The notes: generated by a model not told the origin, from the sequence alone. A stretch of DNA of 64,000 bases from Oscillospiraceae bacterium (GCA_017540645.1 JAFYAQ010000027.1:62001-126000), one strand, 5' to 3'; shown: positions 44,611-53,896, counted from the stretch's first letter. Numbers and translations: made by a program.

Positions 44611-45285
44611 TCAGAAGTAGCTCTCCCGGGATTCCATCTCTTCCAGATTGTCTCCCATGAAGTCCATGCCCGCGGGGGTGATCACGTAGGTATTTCCCGC
44701 GACCTTCTTGATTTTTCCTCCCAGGGCGTAGGTGACGCCGGAGAGAAAATCCAGGATGCGCCGGGAGGTGTTTTTCTCCGTCTCCTCCAGATTCAGCACG
44801 ATGGCGTTGCGCTCGGAGATCCGGTCGGCGATGTCCGCGGCGACCTCAAAGCGGTCCGGGTGGACCAGCAGCAGCTTGGTCTGGGGAGCGTAGTTCTGCT
44901 GGGGGGGACGGTAGGCCTGCTGCTGGGGCTGGGCCTGGGTCTGGTAGCCCCGGGCGGCATAGGCCTGCTGGCGGGCGTACTGCTGGCGAGGCTGCTGATA
45001 TCCCTGCTGGGGCTGATAGGCCTGTTGGGCCTGGTAGCCCTGCTGGGGCTGATAGCCGGCCTGGTCATAATAGCCCTGCTGGGGCTGAGCCTGCTGGGGC
45101 TGGGAGAAAACATAGGGCCGCCGGGCGGACTGGGCCGGCTCCTGGGTACGGGGAGGCTCGGCATAGGAGGCATAGCTCCGGTTGTCCTGTCCGGCGACGC
45201 GCACCGGGTCCTGCAAGTCCTCTTCCAGATAGTCTTCGTCGTTATAGGGTTTCGTCAGCTTTTTCAGCTCGTCCAATATTCCCAC
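44611..45285 (-). CDS. sepF: Cell division protein SepF with a long Gln/Tyr/Pro linker
   Basis: 224 residues. An N-terminal amphipathic membrane helix (MGILDELKKLT) and a C-terminal SepF domain (about 140-215: KLLLVHPDRFEVAADIADRI, NAIVLNLEETE, RRILDFLSGVTYALGGKI) are joined by about 90 residues of YQPQQGYQ-type low complexity, longer than in Bacillus. SepF tethers FtsZ to the membrane. The GTG at 45285 follows AGGAGG by 9 bases and lies 44 bases inside the end of yggS. Confidence 0.92.
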   Translation of the reverse strand: MGILDELKKLTKPYNDEDYLEEDLQDPVRVAGQDNRSYASYAEPPRTQEPAQSARRPYVFSQPQQAQPQQGYYDQAGYQPQQGYQAQQAYQPQQGYQQPRQQYARQQAYAARGYQTQAQPQQQAYRPPQQNYAPQTKLLLVHPDRFEVAADIADRISERNAIVLNLEETEKNTSRRILDFLSGVTYALGGKIKKVAGNTYVITPAGMDFMGDNLEEMESRESYF

Positions 45286-45994
45286 GGCTGCTCGCCTCCT
45301 GCATAGTATTCCGGGGACCGAACAGGGCAGTACCCAGGCGGACGATGGTGGCGCCCCACCGCACGGCCTCCTGGTAGTCCTCACTCATGCCCATGGAGAG
45401 TTCGGTCATTAATACATTATCATATTTTTTCCGCCGGTTGTCAACAAAAAGCTCATGCATTCGACGGAAATACCGCACATTTTCTCCCGGAACGGTCTCT
45501 GCGGGGGGGATGGCCATCAAACCCTTTACCCGCAGACCGCCGTAGTTGCCGGCGGCGGAGAGCAGGGCGGGCAGATCCTCCACGGCCACGCCGCTCTTCT
45601 GCGCCTCACCGCCGATGTTCACCTCCAGCAGGATGTCCTGCACCTGGCCCAGGGCCTCCGCCCGCCGGGAAACGGCCTCCATCAGGGCCACGGAATCCAC
45701 CGAGTGGATCAGCCCCACCTTTCCCACCAGATACTTCACCTTGTTTTTCTGCAGGTGACCTATGAAATGGACGGGACAGGAGCCGTAGGCGTTCACCTCG
45801 GCCTTGGAAATGTATTCCTGCACCCGGTTTTCCCCGCAGATATCCACTCCGGCGGCGATGGCCTCCCGGATGGCGTCGGGGCCGTTCATCTTTGTGGCGG
45901 CCAGGAGCCGGATCTCCCCCGGGTCCCGTCCGGCGGCCATGGCCGCGGCGGCGATGCGTTCTTTGGCAAGCAGTACGTTTTGCGTGATGGACAT
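45242..45994 (-). CDS. yggS: PLP-binding homeostasis protein YggS/YlmE
   Basis: 250-residue single-domain alanine-racemase-fold protein that carries pyridoxal phosphate and balances vitamin B6 and amino-acid pools, with no known enzymatic activity. PLP lysine is Lys35 in LLAATKMN; CGENRVQEY, FIGHLQKNKVKYLV, LMTELSMGMSEDYQEAV and RLGTALFG are all canonical. ATG with AAGGAGATAGAG upstream. Its position before sepF is the conserved Firmicute order. Confidence 0.94.
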   Translation of the reverse strand: MSITQNVLLAKERIAAAAMAAGRDPGEIRLLAATKMNGPDAIREAIAAGVDICGENRVQEYISKAEVNAYGSCPVHFIGHLQKNKVKYLVGKVGLIHSVDSVALMEAVSRRAEALGQVQDILLEVNIGGEAQKSGVAVEDLPALLSAAGNYGGLRVKGLMAIPPAETVPGENVRYFRRMHELFVDNRRKKYDNVLMTELSMGMSEDYQEAVRWGATIVRLGTALFGPRNTMQEASSRGNIGRAEKADETL

Positions 45995-46013
45995 CTCTCT
46001 ATCTCCTTTTCAG

Positions 46014-46136
46014 TCCATGGCAAAACGCTGTTTTGCCATGGAGGACTCGCGCTTATCGCGCCGGGTCTGGTCGGCGCGAGGCCCCGCAAGGCTCGGTTCC
46101 ATGTGCTTTTGAGGCGGCAGAGCTGCCTTAAAAACA
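46014..46136 (+). repeat. Dispersed intergenic repeat, copy 1
   Basis: TCCATGGCAAAACG, inverted CCATGGA, ACTCGCGCTTATCGC, GGTCGGCGCGAGGC, GAGGCGGCA-GAGCTGCCT hairpin and AAAAACA. About 123 bases lying between yggS and the hlyD-like gene; the same element occurs at 57336-57478 in the same orientation. Confidence 0.85.
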
Positions 46137-46155
46137 GGATTAAATGCCCTTCGGG

Positions 46156-47217
46156 TTAGGGCTTCATGAGGACGGCCATGCCCTCCCGCAGGCCGTCGGC
46201 GCTCACCACCGCCATCCCATCCCGGGTAAACAGCACGGTCACCGCCGTGTCGTCGCCCAGGGGCAGACCGGCCCGGCGGACAGTGAAAACTCCCTCCTGT
46301 TCCCGAATGGCGCCGAGGGGGAGCAGCAGCCCCTCGCAGCGGGAAAAAACGGCGGTCAGCTCCGTCTGCCGCAGGGAGAGGACCCGCTCCATATGCTCCC
46401 GGCAGCGGAAGGTCACCAGGGTGTCCTGCCCCTGGGTCACCACACTGACGACCCGGGCGGCGCAGTCCGTGCCGTCTCCCAGCCGCAGCGTCAGCCGGTC
46501 GCCGGGGGAGAAGCGGGCAGCGCTCTCTCCCTGCACCAGGGCGCAGAAGCTCCACTCGTTCCCGGCCGCCAGCTTGCCGATCCCCGCCCCGGCGGTCCGG
46601 GCGCTTTCCAGGCGCTCCCGGAGGGCGGCGGGGGTCAGCGTCCGGGGATCCGCGTCCTCCCAGCCGTCCAGGGAGAGGACAAAATATCCCGCCGCCGGGG
46701 AGAGAAGAAGACCCTCCTCTCCCCGGCGCAGCGCCTCCAGCTCTTCCTCCGGCGGAGGGATCTCCGGGCCCTCCGCCAGCCCCAGGGCCTGCCCCAGTTC
46801 CCGGGCAGCCTGCGGCAGCGCTGCAAGCTCCCGGCGGGCCAGCGCGGCGGCGTAATCGGCGCGCACGGCCTCCTCCGACCGGGGGAGGGACTGCGCCTGG
46901 GTCCGAAGACGAAGCAGCAGAGCGGAGCGAAACTGCTCCTCCCCGGTATCATATTCGATGGCGAGAGGGACCCCGGCGCTCACTCTCTGCCGGTCCCGCT
47001 CCAGGATGCGGATCCCGGCCCGGTCCGTGGTGAGGACGATCTCCGTGCGCAGCACCACGCCGTTGAGGACCAGACGGTCCTCCAGTGCACCCCGCCGCAC
47101 CACGACCTGCTCTCCGGCCCCCGAGAGATACCGCCCCAGGGCCGCGGCCGCCCAGGCGGCGGCGGCCAGAAGCAGGGCCGCCGCCGTCAGCAGCAGGAAG
47201 AGGGATCTCCGGCCCAC
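46156..47217 (-). CDS. HlyD-like membrane-fusion protein
   Basis: 353 residues with one N-terminal span (LFLLLTAAALLLAAAAWAAA) and an extracytoplasmic HlyD-like architecture: beta-barrel/lipoyl-type segments around ALEDRLVLNGVVLRTE, a helical hairpin (about 90-160, AQSLPRSEEAVRADYAAALA), and a C-terminal beta region ending MAVLMKP. Proteins of this type in the yggS-sepF neighbourhood of Clostridia have no established role. ATG; only 3 bases after hfq, so co-transcribed. Confidence 0.75.
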   Translation of the reverse strand: MGRRSLFLLLTAAALLLAAAAWAAAALGRYLSGAGEQVVVRRGALEDRLVLNGVVLRTEIVLTTDRAGIRILERDRQRVSAGVPLAIEYDTGEEQFRSALLLRLRTQAQSLPRSEEAVRADYAAALARRELAALPQAARELGQALGLAEGPEIPPPEEELEALRRGEEGLLLSPAAGYFVLSLDGWEDADPRTLTPAALRERLESARTAGAGIGKLAAGNEWSFCALVQGESAARFSPGDRLTLRLGDGTDCAARVVSVVTQGQDTLVTFRCREHMERVLSLRQTELTAVFSRCEGLLLPLGAIREQEGVFTVRRAGLPLGDDTAVTVLFTRDGMAVVSADGLREGMAVLMKP

Positions 47218-47220
47218 GGC

Positions 47221-47457
47221 TTATGTAAGAGGGCCGCCCCCGCTCATATCCACGGGCCGGGTGGGGACCAGAGTGGAGATGGCGTGCTTATAGATCAGCT
47301 GCTGCTTTCCGTCGGTTTCCAGCACCACGGTAAAGCTGTCAAAGCCCCGGACGACGCCCCGCATCTGGAATCCGTTCATGAGAAAGACGGTGACGATCTG
47401 TCTGTCCCGGCGGGCCTGGTTCAGGAAAAGGTCCTGCAGATTCTGTGTTTTTTGCAT
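47221..47457 (-). CDS. hfq: RNA chaperone Hfq
   Basis: 78-residue Sm-fold protein that forms hexamers and helps small RNAs pair with mRNAs. Sm1 ([20 protein letters not shown]) and Sm2 with the YKHAIST motif are complete; [10 protein letters not shown] is the usual N-terminus. ATG with AGAGGAGC upstream. It lies downstream of miaA, the widely conserved order. Confidence 0.96.
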   Translation of the reverse strand: MQKTQNLQDLFLNQARRDRQIVTVFLMNGFQMRGVVRGFDSFTVVLETDGKQQLIYKHAISTLVPTRPVDMSGGGPLT

Positions 47458-47573
47458 GATAAAAGCTCCTCTTCGCCGCCGATCCTGATGGCGGCCGTTT
47501 CATAAGTATTCCCGCGGCCTTTCGCTTTGCGGGTCATCTTATTGTACGGAGAGCTTTTTGCAAATGAGGTCAG

Positions 47574-48515
47574 TTACGGTCGAAGGAATTGAAAGATGGC
47601 GTCCGTCAGCGCCGCTTCTCCCGGCGCGTCCTCCCGGTAGAGCCAGTGCAGCCCCTGGTCCCGCCGCAGCCAGGTGAGCTGGCGCTTGGCATAGCGGGTG
47701 GAGGCCTGTTTGATGGCCTCAACGGCCTCCTCCCGGGAGCAGTCCCCCCGGAGCGCGGCGGCGGCCTCCTTGTAGCCGATGGCCTGCATGGCGGTGGAGT
47801 CCGGGGACAGGCGGCCGCGCAGCAGCCCCTCCACTTCCTCAAAGAGTCCCGCCGCCGCCATGGCGTCCACCCGGCGGCGGATGCGCTCGTAGAGCGCCGC
47901 CCGGTCCCGGAAGCTCAGGGCGAAGCGGACAGAGGCATAGCGGGGCGGCAGGACGCGGCTGCGCGCGTCGTGGACGGTGATGGTCTCGCCGGTGAGAAGA
48001 TAGACCTCCATGGCCCGCACCAGCCGCTTTTTGTCCGCCGGAGAGAGCTTTTGCGCCCGCTCCGGGTCCACGGCAGAGAGCTTTGCCCGGAAGGCATCGC
48101 CGCCCAGGGCGTCGTACTCCGCCGACAGCCGCTGGCGCAGGCCGTCCTCGCCCGGCGCGGCGCTGTAATCCCGGCCGGTGAGCAGGGCCTCGATATACAG
48201 TCCGGTGCCGCCCACCACGATGGGCTGCTTGCCCCGGGCGCGGATATCCTCCACCCATCGGGCGGCCTCCCCGGCCCAGCGGGCCACGGACCAGTCCTCC
48301 CGGGGATCGGCTACGTCGATCATGTGGTGGGGCGCCGCGGCCAGCTCCTCCGCCGTGGGTTTGGCAGTGCCGATGTCCATGCCTTTGTAGATCTGCATGG
48401 AGTCGGCGGAGATCACCTCCCCGTCCAGCGCCCGGCACAGGGCGATGCCCAGGGCGGTCTTGCCGGTGGCCGTGGGGCCGGTGATCACGATCAGGGGAGA
48501 GGGCGTGTCCGTCAT
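47574..48515 (-). CDS. miaA: tRNA dimethylallyltransferase
   Basis: 313-residue enzyme that adds a dimethylallyl group to A37 of tRNAs reading UNN codons. P-loop GPTATGKT at residues 13-20, DSMQIYKGMDIGTAKP, PIVVGGTGLYIEALL and QAIGYKEAAAAL are diagnostic. The ATG at 48515 follows GGGAGGATCCA and overlaps the mutL stop (ATGA); a longer frame lacks a ribosome site. It makes the substrate for MiaB encoded at 55917. Confidence 0.95.
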   Translation of the reverse strand: MTDTPSPLIVITGPTATGKTALGIALCRALDGEVISADSMQIYKGMDIGTAKPTAEELAAAPHHMIDVADPREDWSVARWAGEAARWVEDIRARGKQPIVVGGTGLYIEALLTGRDYSAAPGEDGLRQRLSAEYDALGGDAFRAKLSAVDPERAQKLSPADKKRLVRAMEVYLLTGETITVHDARSRVLPPRYASVRFALSFRDRAALYERIRRRVDAMAAAGLFEEVEGLLRGRLSPDSTAMQAIGYKEAAAALRGDCSREEAVEAIKQASTRYAKRQLTWLRRDQGLHWLYREDAPGEAALTDAIFQFLRP

Positions 48516-50410
48516 TGGATCCTCCCGAAGCGCTTGTCCAGCTCTGTCCGGGAAAAGGCGCACATCACCGGGCGGCCGTGGGGGCAGTGGGTGACCTCCC
48601 CCCGGAGGACCTTTTCCGCCAGGGAGCGCATCCCCTCCTCGCCCACGAAGGTGTTGGCCTTCACCGCCGCCTTGCAGGCCACCGTGGCGGCCAGCCGCTC
48701 CCAGACGTCCGCGGCGGAGAGACTGCGGCCGGTCCGGAGTTTTTCGATCAGCTCCTCCAGCAGCGGGGCGGCGGCATCCGCGTCCAGATCCGCCGGGACG
48801 GCCCGGATGGCGACGGAATCCTCGCCGAAGCGCTCCAGGGCAAAGCCCAGCCGGGAGAGCAGCGCCGCGTTTTCCTCCGCCAGCTCCGCTCCCTCTCCGC
48901 CCAGGGTCACCACGCGGCTGTCCATCAGCTCCTGGCTCATCAGGGGCTTGTCGTCCAGACGCATCCGGTCAAAGAGCAGCCGCTCATGGGCGGCGTGCTT
49001 GTCGATCAGAAGAAGCTCGTCCCCCCGCTCCACCAGAATATAGACCCCCAGGGCCTCCCCGATGAGCCGCCAGGGCTTCTCGGCAAAGCTCTCGTGGAGT
49101 ACCAGCTGCTCGGCCTCCGGCTCCTGACGGTGGACTTCATAGCTGCGTTCCGCCGTGTAGGGGGCGTCGTCCCGCACAAGCACAGGGGCCTCCCGGCTCT
49201 CCGCCGGGCTCTCCATCGGGGCCGACTCCGGCGGGGAGACAGGCCGGGGCCGGAAAGCGCCGACGCTCTGCCGGGGCGAGGAGAGGGGCTGACGGGGCAG
49301 CTCCGGGGCGGCGAAGCTCTTTTTGAACTCCGCGGCGTTCATGCTGCGGAAAAAGTCCGCTCTGGGGGCGGCGGCGCCGGTGTTTGCCGGCTTCGGCTCC
49401 GAGACCGGGATCGGAGGGCGGCCCTCCTGCCCCAGGGCGGCCAGGGTGCCGTAGTACACCCCGTCGAACACCGGCTTTTCCCGGGCGAATTTCACCTCCG
49501 CCTTGGTGGGGTGGACGTTCACGTCCACCAGGCCGTTGGGCAGCTCTATGTACAGCACGCAGCCGGGGAATTTGCCGATCATGGCGGTGTTTTTATAGGC
49601 CTGCTCCAGGGCGGCCTGCAGGGTCTTGGAGCGGATGGGCCGGGCGTTGCAGAAGAAATACTGTCCCGACCGGTTGCCACGGCAATAGCCGGGGGCGGTG
49701 ACGAAGCCGTGGACGCGCACGTCCTGGTTTTGAGTGTCCACGCTCAGCATCCCGGCGGCGATGTCCCGGCCCAGCAGGGCGTAGATCGCGGAGAGGGGCT
49801 GCCCGTCCCCCGGGGTGAAAAACTCCTCCTGCCCGTCCCGCAGGCAGCGGAAGGAGACCTCCGGGTGGCCCAGGGCGCAGCGCAGCGCCGCCTGGACGCA
49901 GGCCGCGGCCTCGCTCCGGTCGCTGCCCAGGAATTTCTGACGGGCGGGGGTGTTGTAGAAAAGGTCCCGCACCCAGAGAGTGGTCCCCTCCGGGCAGCCG
50001 CACTCCTCCATCACGTCGATCTCCCCGGCGGTCAGCTCCATGCGCGTGCCCTGCCGCGCCCCCCGGGGGCGGGTGGTCATGGTGATATGGCTGACGCTGG
50101 CGATGGCGGCCAGGGCCTCGCCCCGGAAGCCCAGCGTGCCGATGGCCTCCAGACCCCGCTCGTCATGGAGTTTGCTGGTGGCGTGGCGCAGGAAGCAGAC
50201 CCCCGCGTCCTCCGGGGCCATGCCCACCCCGTCGTCCGTGACGCGGATCAGCTCCCGCCCGCCGGCGCGCAGCTCCACCACCACGGTGCGGGCCTGGGCG
50301 TCCACCGCGTTTTCCAACAGCTCCTTCACGGCGCTGGCGGGACGTTCCACCACCTCGCCGGCGGCGATCAGATCCGCCACATGGGCCGAGAGTACATTGA
50401 TTTGAGGCAT
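48512..50410 (-). CDS. mutL: DNA mismatch repair protein MutL
   Basis: 632 residues. The N-terminal GHKL ATPase has ELLENAVDAQA, DDGVGMAPED, FRGEALAAIASV; the C-terminal dimerisation/endonuclease domain has DKHAAHERLLFDRM (Gln replaced by Lys in DQHAxxER) and the metal-site CPHGRPVM. A Ser/Pro/Glu-rich linker of about 100 residues joins them. The metal motifs suggest a nicking endonuclease as in most bacteria without MutH. ATG preceded by GGAGGTGGCC. mutS lies 8 kb away on the other strand. Confidence 0.95.
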   Translation of the reverse strand: MPQINVLSAHVADLIAAGEVVERPASAVKELLENAVDAQARTVVVELRAGGRELIRVTDDGVGMAPEDAGVCFLRHATSKLHDERGLEAIGTLGFRGEALAAIASVSHITMTTRPRGARQGTRMELTAGEIDVMEECGCPEGTTLWVRDLFYNTPARQKFLGSDRSEAAACVQAALRCALGHPEVSFRCLRDGQEEFFTPGDGQPLSAIYALLGRDIAAGMLSVDTQNQDVRVHGFVTAPGYCRGNRSGQYFFCNARPIRSKTLQAALEQAYKNTAMIGKFPGCVLYIELPNGLVDVNVHPTKAEVKFAREKPVFDGVYYGTLAALGQEGRPPIPVSEPKPANTGAAAPRADFFRSMNAAEFKKSFAAPELPRQPLSSPRQSVGAFRPRPVSPPESAPMESPAESREAPVLVRDDAPYTAERSYEVHRQEPEAEQLVLHESFAEKPWRLIGEALGVYILVERGDELLLIDKHAAHERLLFDRMRLDDKPLMSQELMDSRVVTLGGEGAELAEENAALLSRLGFALERFGEDSVAIRAVPADLDADAAAPLLEELIEKLRTGRSLSAADVWERLAATVACKAAVKANTFVGEEGMRSLAEKVLRGEVTHCPHGRPVMCAFSRTELDKRFGRIQ

Positions 50411-50475
50411 AGGCCACCTCCGATGCGGATAGTTCCGGGCGGACCGGCTTCGGTCCGCAGGTGAATTAATAAAAT

Positions 50476-50484
50476 ATTATAGCA
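50476..50484 (-). promoter_or_regulatory. Extended -10 element before mutL
   Basis: Minus strand TGCTATAAT (TGn plus TATAAT), about 65 bases before mutL; no good -35 box is visible. Confidence 0.5.
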
Positions 50485-50529
50485 CAGTTATTCTTGCAGC
50501 GCTATAGCATAAAGAGGCATAAAGAAGAA

Positions 50530-50560
50530 AAGTGGGAGGGGACAAGCCCCTCCCGAAAAA
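50530..50560 (-). terminator. Hairpin after the TRAP transporter operon
   Basis: GGGAGGGG, short loop, CCCCTCCC with a T-rich minus-strand tail (ACTTTTCTTCTTT). Confidence 0.7.
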
Positions 50561-50581
50561 GACAGCGGATCAATGCGGCGC

Positions 50582-52612
50582 TCAGGCCTTCGCGGCGCCG
50601 GGCCGGCCCTTGAGAAGCTGCACGGCGGCGGTGATCCCGACGGCGACAAAGCCGATCAGGTCCGTCAGCAGCCCGGGGTAGATCAGCAGCAGCCCGCCGG
50701 CCAGACAGAGAAGGCGCAGCGGCCAGAGAATGTGGCCCCGCAGGAAGCCCTCCAGGCCCATGGCCATGCCGAACATGCCCACGAGGGCGGTCACGATCCC
50801 CAGCGCGGCGGTGGCAAAGCCCTGGTCCATGAGCAGGAGACTGGGCTCCAGCGCGAAGATGTAGGGCACGATGAAGGCGGCGATGGCCAGCTTTGTGGCG
50901 TTCACGCCGGTTTTCATGGGGTTGGATTTGGCGATGGCGCTGCCTGCGTAGGCGGCCAGGGCCACCGGCGGGGTGATATCCGCCACGATGCCGAAGTAAA
51001 AGACGAAGAAGTGGGCCGCCACCCGGGGGATGCCCAGGGTGATCAGGATCGGCGCGCAGGTGGAGGCCATGATGCAGTAGTTGGCCGTGGTGGGAACGCC
51101 CATGCCCAGCACGATGCAGCAGAGCATGGTCAAAAACAGGGCGATGAGAGTGGCCAGGAAGGGGGAGGAGATCCTGGACGAAACCGCGATGACCCCGTTG
51201 ATCAGGTTGCTGGCAAGACCGGTGACGGTGATGCAGCCGGCGATGATCCCGGCGATGGAGCAGGCCACCGCCACGGTGATGCAGCTCCGGCCTCCGGCCT
51301 CCAGGGAGTTGAACAGCAGATCCCAAACCCGTTTGCCGATGCACAGCCCCGGCTTCTTTCCGGAGGAGGCGGCGTCGGCACGGCCCTCGATGAACAGGCC
51401 GGGCAGGCTGACCAGGATGGACACAAGGATGGCGATGGAGGCGCTCCACTGGAGAGAGCGGATGTTCCCGGCCACCAGCCAGATCAGCAGCACCAGGGGG
51501 AGCAGCAGGTAGATCCGGCGGATCAGCAGCCGGAAGACCGGCAGTTCGCTCCGGGGCACGCCCTCCAGACCCAGCTTTCTGGCCTCCAGGTGGACGCTCA
51601 TGAAGATGCCGGCAAAGTAGAGCACGGCGGGGAGGATGGCCCAGAGGGCCACCTGGCCGTAGCGCTCATTCATGTACTCCGCCATCAGGAAGGCGGCCGC
51701 GCCCATGATGGGGGGCATGATCTGTCCTCCGGTAGAGGCCGCGGCCTCCACGGCGGCGGCGAATTCCGGCTTGTAGCCGGTCTTTTTCATCATGGGGATG
51801 GTGACGGAGCCGGTGGTGACGGTGTTGCCCACCGAGGAGCCGGAGACCATGCCGCACAGAGCGGAGGAGATCACCGCCACCTTGGCCGGTCCGCCGGAGG
51901 AAGCGCCGGCGGCGCAGTTGGCCAGGTCGATGAAAAAGGCGGAGATGCCGGTGCGCTCCAGGAAGGCGCCGAAGATGATGAACACGGCGATGAATTTCAG
52001 GCAGACCTGGACGGGCGTGGCCATCACGCCGCTGGTGCCGTAAAACAGGGTGTGGATGACCCGCGCCAGCACCCGGGAAAAGCTGGCGTCCGGGGAGGAG
52101 AGCAGGCTGCAGAAGGTGTAGATCAGCAGTGCCCCCGCCACGCAGAGGATCGGGATGCCCACACAGCGCCGGCACAGCTCCGCCAGGGCCAGGATCCCGA
52201 CAATGCCCATGACGATGTAAAACGGCGTCATTTTGGAGGCGCTGGTGACGGTCATGGCAAAGGTGCCGTAGTTGAAGCGGAAATACAGAAAGCTGAATGC
52301 CCCCAGAGCCATGATGAGAATGTCATACCAGGGGATGAAGTTGGGGCGCACATGGTGCTTGGCGGCGGGATAGGTGAGATAGCCCATGATGAGGATCAGG
52401 GCGAGAAAGGTAGAGAGCCGGACGGGGAGATCCGCCGTGGAGAAGAGCGTGGTGTAGATGCAATAGACGGAAAACACGCTCATCACATAATGGATCACCC
52501 TGGCGGGAGTGCCTTCCCATATGCGGGTCGCCGATTCCCTGTCATACTGGCGCATGATATCGTCTGCCGACAGCTCCGCTCCCTCCGGGATGTTTTTGCT
52601 CTGGCGTGACAT
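50582..52612 (-). CDS. TRAP transporter fused permease (DctQM, TAXI type)
   Basis: 676 residues with about 17 hydrophobic spans: a short four-span DctQ-like front (to about residue 150) fused to a DctM-type large subunit. Characteristic DctM segments include ISSALCGMVSGSSVGNTVTT, EAAASTGGQIMPPIMGAAAF and GMGVPTTANYCIMAS. Fused permeases partner TAXI-type binding proteins and use Na+ or H+ gradients for uptake of small carboxylates or amino acids; the substrate is unknown. ATG with AAGGAGGCAGAAC upstream; 86 bases after its binding-protein gene. Confidence 0.93.
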   Translation of the reverse strand: MSRQSKNIPEGAELSADDIMRQYDRESATRIWEGTPARVIHYVMSVFSVYCIYTTLFSTADLPVRLSTFLALILIMGYLTYPAAKHHVRPNFIPWYDILIMALGAFSFLYFRFNYGTFAMTVTSASKMTPFYIVMGIVGILALAELCRRCVGIPILCVAGALLIYTFCSLLSSPDASFSRVLARVIHTLFYGTSGVMATPVQVCLKFIAVFIIFGAFLERTGISAFFIDLANCAAGASSGGPAKVAVISSALCGMVSGSSVGNTVTTGSVTIPMMKKTGYKPEFAAAVEAAASTGGQIMPPIMGAAAFLMAEYMNERYGQVALWAILPAVLYFAGIFMSVHLEARKLGLEGVPRSELPVFRLLIRRIYLLLPLVLLIWLVAGNIRSLQWSASIAILVSILVSLPGLFIEGRADAASSGKKPGLCIGKRVWDLLFNSLEAGGRSCITVAVACSIAGIIAGCITVTGLASNLINGVIAVSSRISSPFLATLIALFLTMLCCIVLGMGVPTTANYCIMASTCAPILITLGIPRVAAHFFVFYFGIVADITPPVALAAYAGSAIAKSNPMKTGVNATKLAIAAFIVPYIFALEPSLLLMDQGFATAALGIVTALVGMFGMAMGLEGFLRGHILWPLRLLCLAGGLLLIYPGLLTDLIGFVAVGITAAVQLLKGRPGAAKA

Positions 52613-52642
52613 GTTCTGCCTCCTTCTTAGACGGTGCTATGT

Positions 52643-52673
52643 GTTTTGCCCGCCCGAAGCGGGCGGGCAAAAC
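52643..52673 (-). promoter_or_regulatory. Intercistronic hairpin between TRAP binding protein and permease genes
   Basis: Perfect 14-bp stem GTTTTGCCCGCCCG with a 3-base loop and no T-run. Such hairpins can protect the upstream message, giving more binding protein than permease. Confidence 0.65.
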
Positions 52674-52698
52674 GGGAAAATTGCTGGATTTCAGCGCA

Positions 52699-53682
52699 TC
52701 AATAGGTCCCGGCGGGGATCGTGTAGGCGCTGTAGAAGGGGCTGGAAGCCAGCAGCGAGTCGATGTGATCCTTGTCCAGGCTGACCAGGTACACATTGCC
52801 GGTGGCGGCCAGGTCCGTGATGGCATTGGTGGGGGCGCCCGCCACGATGAAGGCGGCGTCGATCTTGCCGTCCTTCAGGCTGTCGGCGCTGTCACCGAAG
52901 CTCTGGTACACGGGCTTGATGTCGGACTCGGTCATGCCGTAGGCCTCCAGCACGTCCAGCGCGTTGAAGTACACGCCGGAGCCGATGGCGCCGATGGAGA
53001 CGGTCTTGCCCTTGAGGTCCGCCACAGAGGCGATCTTGCCATTGGTGGTGACGATCTGCACCTGCTCCATGTACAGGGCGGCGACCACGGAGAAGCCCTC
53101 CAGCTTCTCCTCAAAGAGGCGCTCGCCGTTGAAAGCGTAGCTCATGACGTCGGACTGGGCAAAGCCGAGCTGCACGTCGCCGGAGGTCAGATCCTCGATG
53201 TTGGCCTTGGAGCCGTTGGAGGTGACCGCGGTCACGTTGAAGCCGGCGTTGGCGGAGACAAAGTTGGCCAGAACGCTGCCGAAGGCGTAGTAGGTGCCGG
53301 TCTCGCCGCCGGTGCCGAAGGTGAGGTTGGCGGCCGTGCCGCTGCCGGCGCCCTCCTTCACGGGAACGGTGTAGCCCTTTTCGGCGAAGTACTGGGCCGC
53401 GCCGGGGTGATAGGGCACGCTGGTGACGGAGGCGGCAAAGTCAAGATTCAGCTCCGCACCCTTGCCGTGCTGCTGGGAGATGGCGTCGATGTTTTCGAAA
53501 ATGTTGGAAACAAAGGCGTAGATCTGCTCCGTGGGCACGTCGTCCCGGGCGATGACCACTGCGCCGACGGCGACCGTGTCGGTATCTACGGGGGTGTAGG
53601 CCGCCTCCTGCTTGCTCCCGCCGCAGGCGCACAGAGACAGCACAAGGGCAAGAGCCATGACGGTGACAAGGATTTTTTTCAT
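52699..53682 (-). CDS. TAXI-family TRAP solute-binding lipoprotein, circularly permuted
   Basis: 327 residues, lipobox Cys20 (ALVLSLCAC). Normal TAXI proteins begin with the TIGTGGxxGTYYP segment and end with a block like VVRxDLPEDLVYxITKALFE...PLHPGAxRYYxEKG. Here that end block comes first (about 35-105: VVIARDDVPTEQIYAFVSNI, SVPYHPGAAQYFAEKG), followed by a Gly/Ser-rich joint and then FGTGGETGTYYAFGS (122-136), DVQLGFAQSDV, LKGKTVSIGAIGSG, DAAFIVAGAPTNAITDLA, stopping at TIPAGTY where others continue into the end block. The start at 53682 is supported by GGGAGGG. Binds the ligand for the permease at 50582. Confidence 0.88.
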   Translation of the reverse strand: MKKILVTVMALALVLSLCACGGSKQEAAYTPVDTDTVAVGAVVIARDDVPTEQIYAFVSNIFENIDAISQQHGKGAELNLDFAASVTSVPYHPGAAQYFAEKGYTVPVKEGAGSGTAANLTFGTGGETGTYYAFGSVLANFVSANAGFNVTAVTSNGSKANIEDLTSGDVQLGFAQSDVMSYAFNGERLFEEKLEGFSVVAALYMEQVQIVTTNGKIASVADLKGKTVSIGAIGSGVYFNALDVLEAYGMTESDIKPVYQSFGDSADSLKDGKIDAAFIVAGAPTNAITDLAATGNVYLVSLDKDHIDSLLASSPFYSAYTIPAGTY

Positions 53683-53728
53683 TTTTTGTCCCTCCCGATT
53701 TGGATAATAATCCAAAAATGATGGACAA

Positions 53729-53758
53729 ATTATACCATGAATCCAGAGGAAACGTCAA
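53729..53758 (-). promoter_or_regulatory. Promoter of the TRAP operon
   Basis: Minus strand: TTGACG (53758-53753), 18-base spacer, TATAAT (53734-53729). Confidence 0.7.
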
Positions 53759-53853
53759 TAAAAAAATACGCCCGCTCCGACGCCCCGCCGGCGATCCGGT
53801 CCGCCGCCTGGGCAGCAAGCCTATGGATTTGAGGCACAGGCCGGTCCCTGGAC

Positions 53854-53893
53854 AAAAAAGCTTCCCCGTCCCTTGCGGGACGGGGAAAAGAAA
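53854..53893 (-). terminator. Terminator of the LRR lipoprotein gene
   Basis: Minus strand: TTCCCCGTCCC, loop, GGGACGGGGAAGC then six T. Confidence 0.85.
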
Positions 53894-53896
53894 ACC

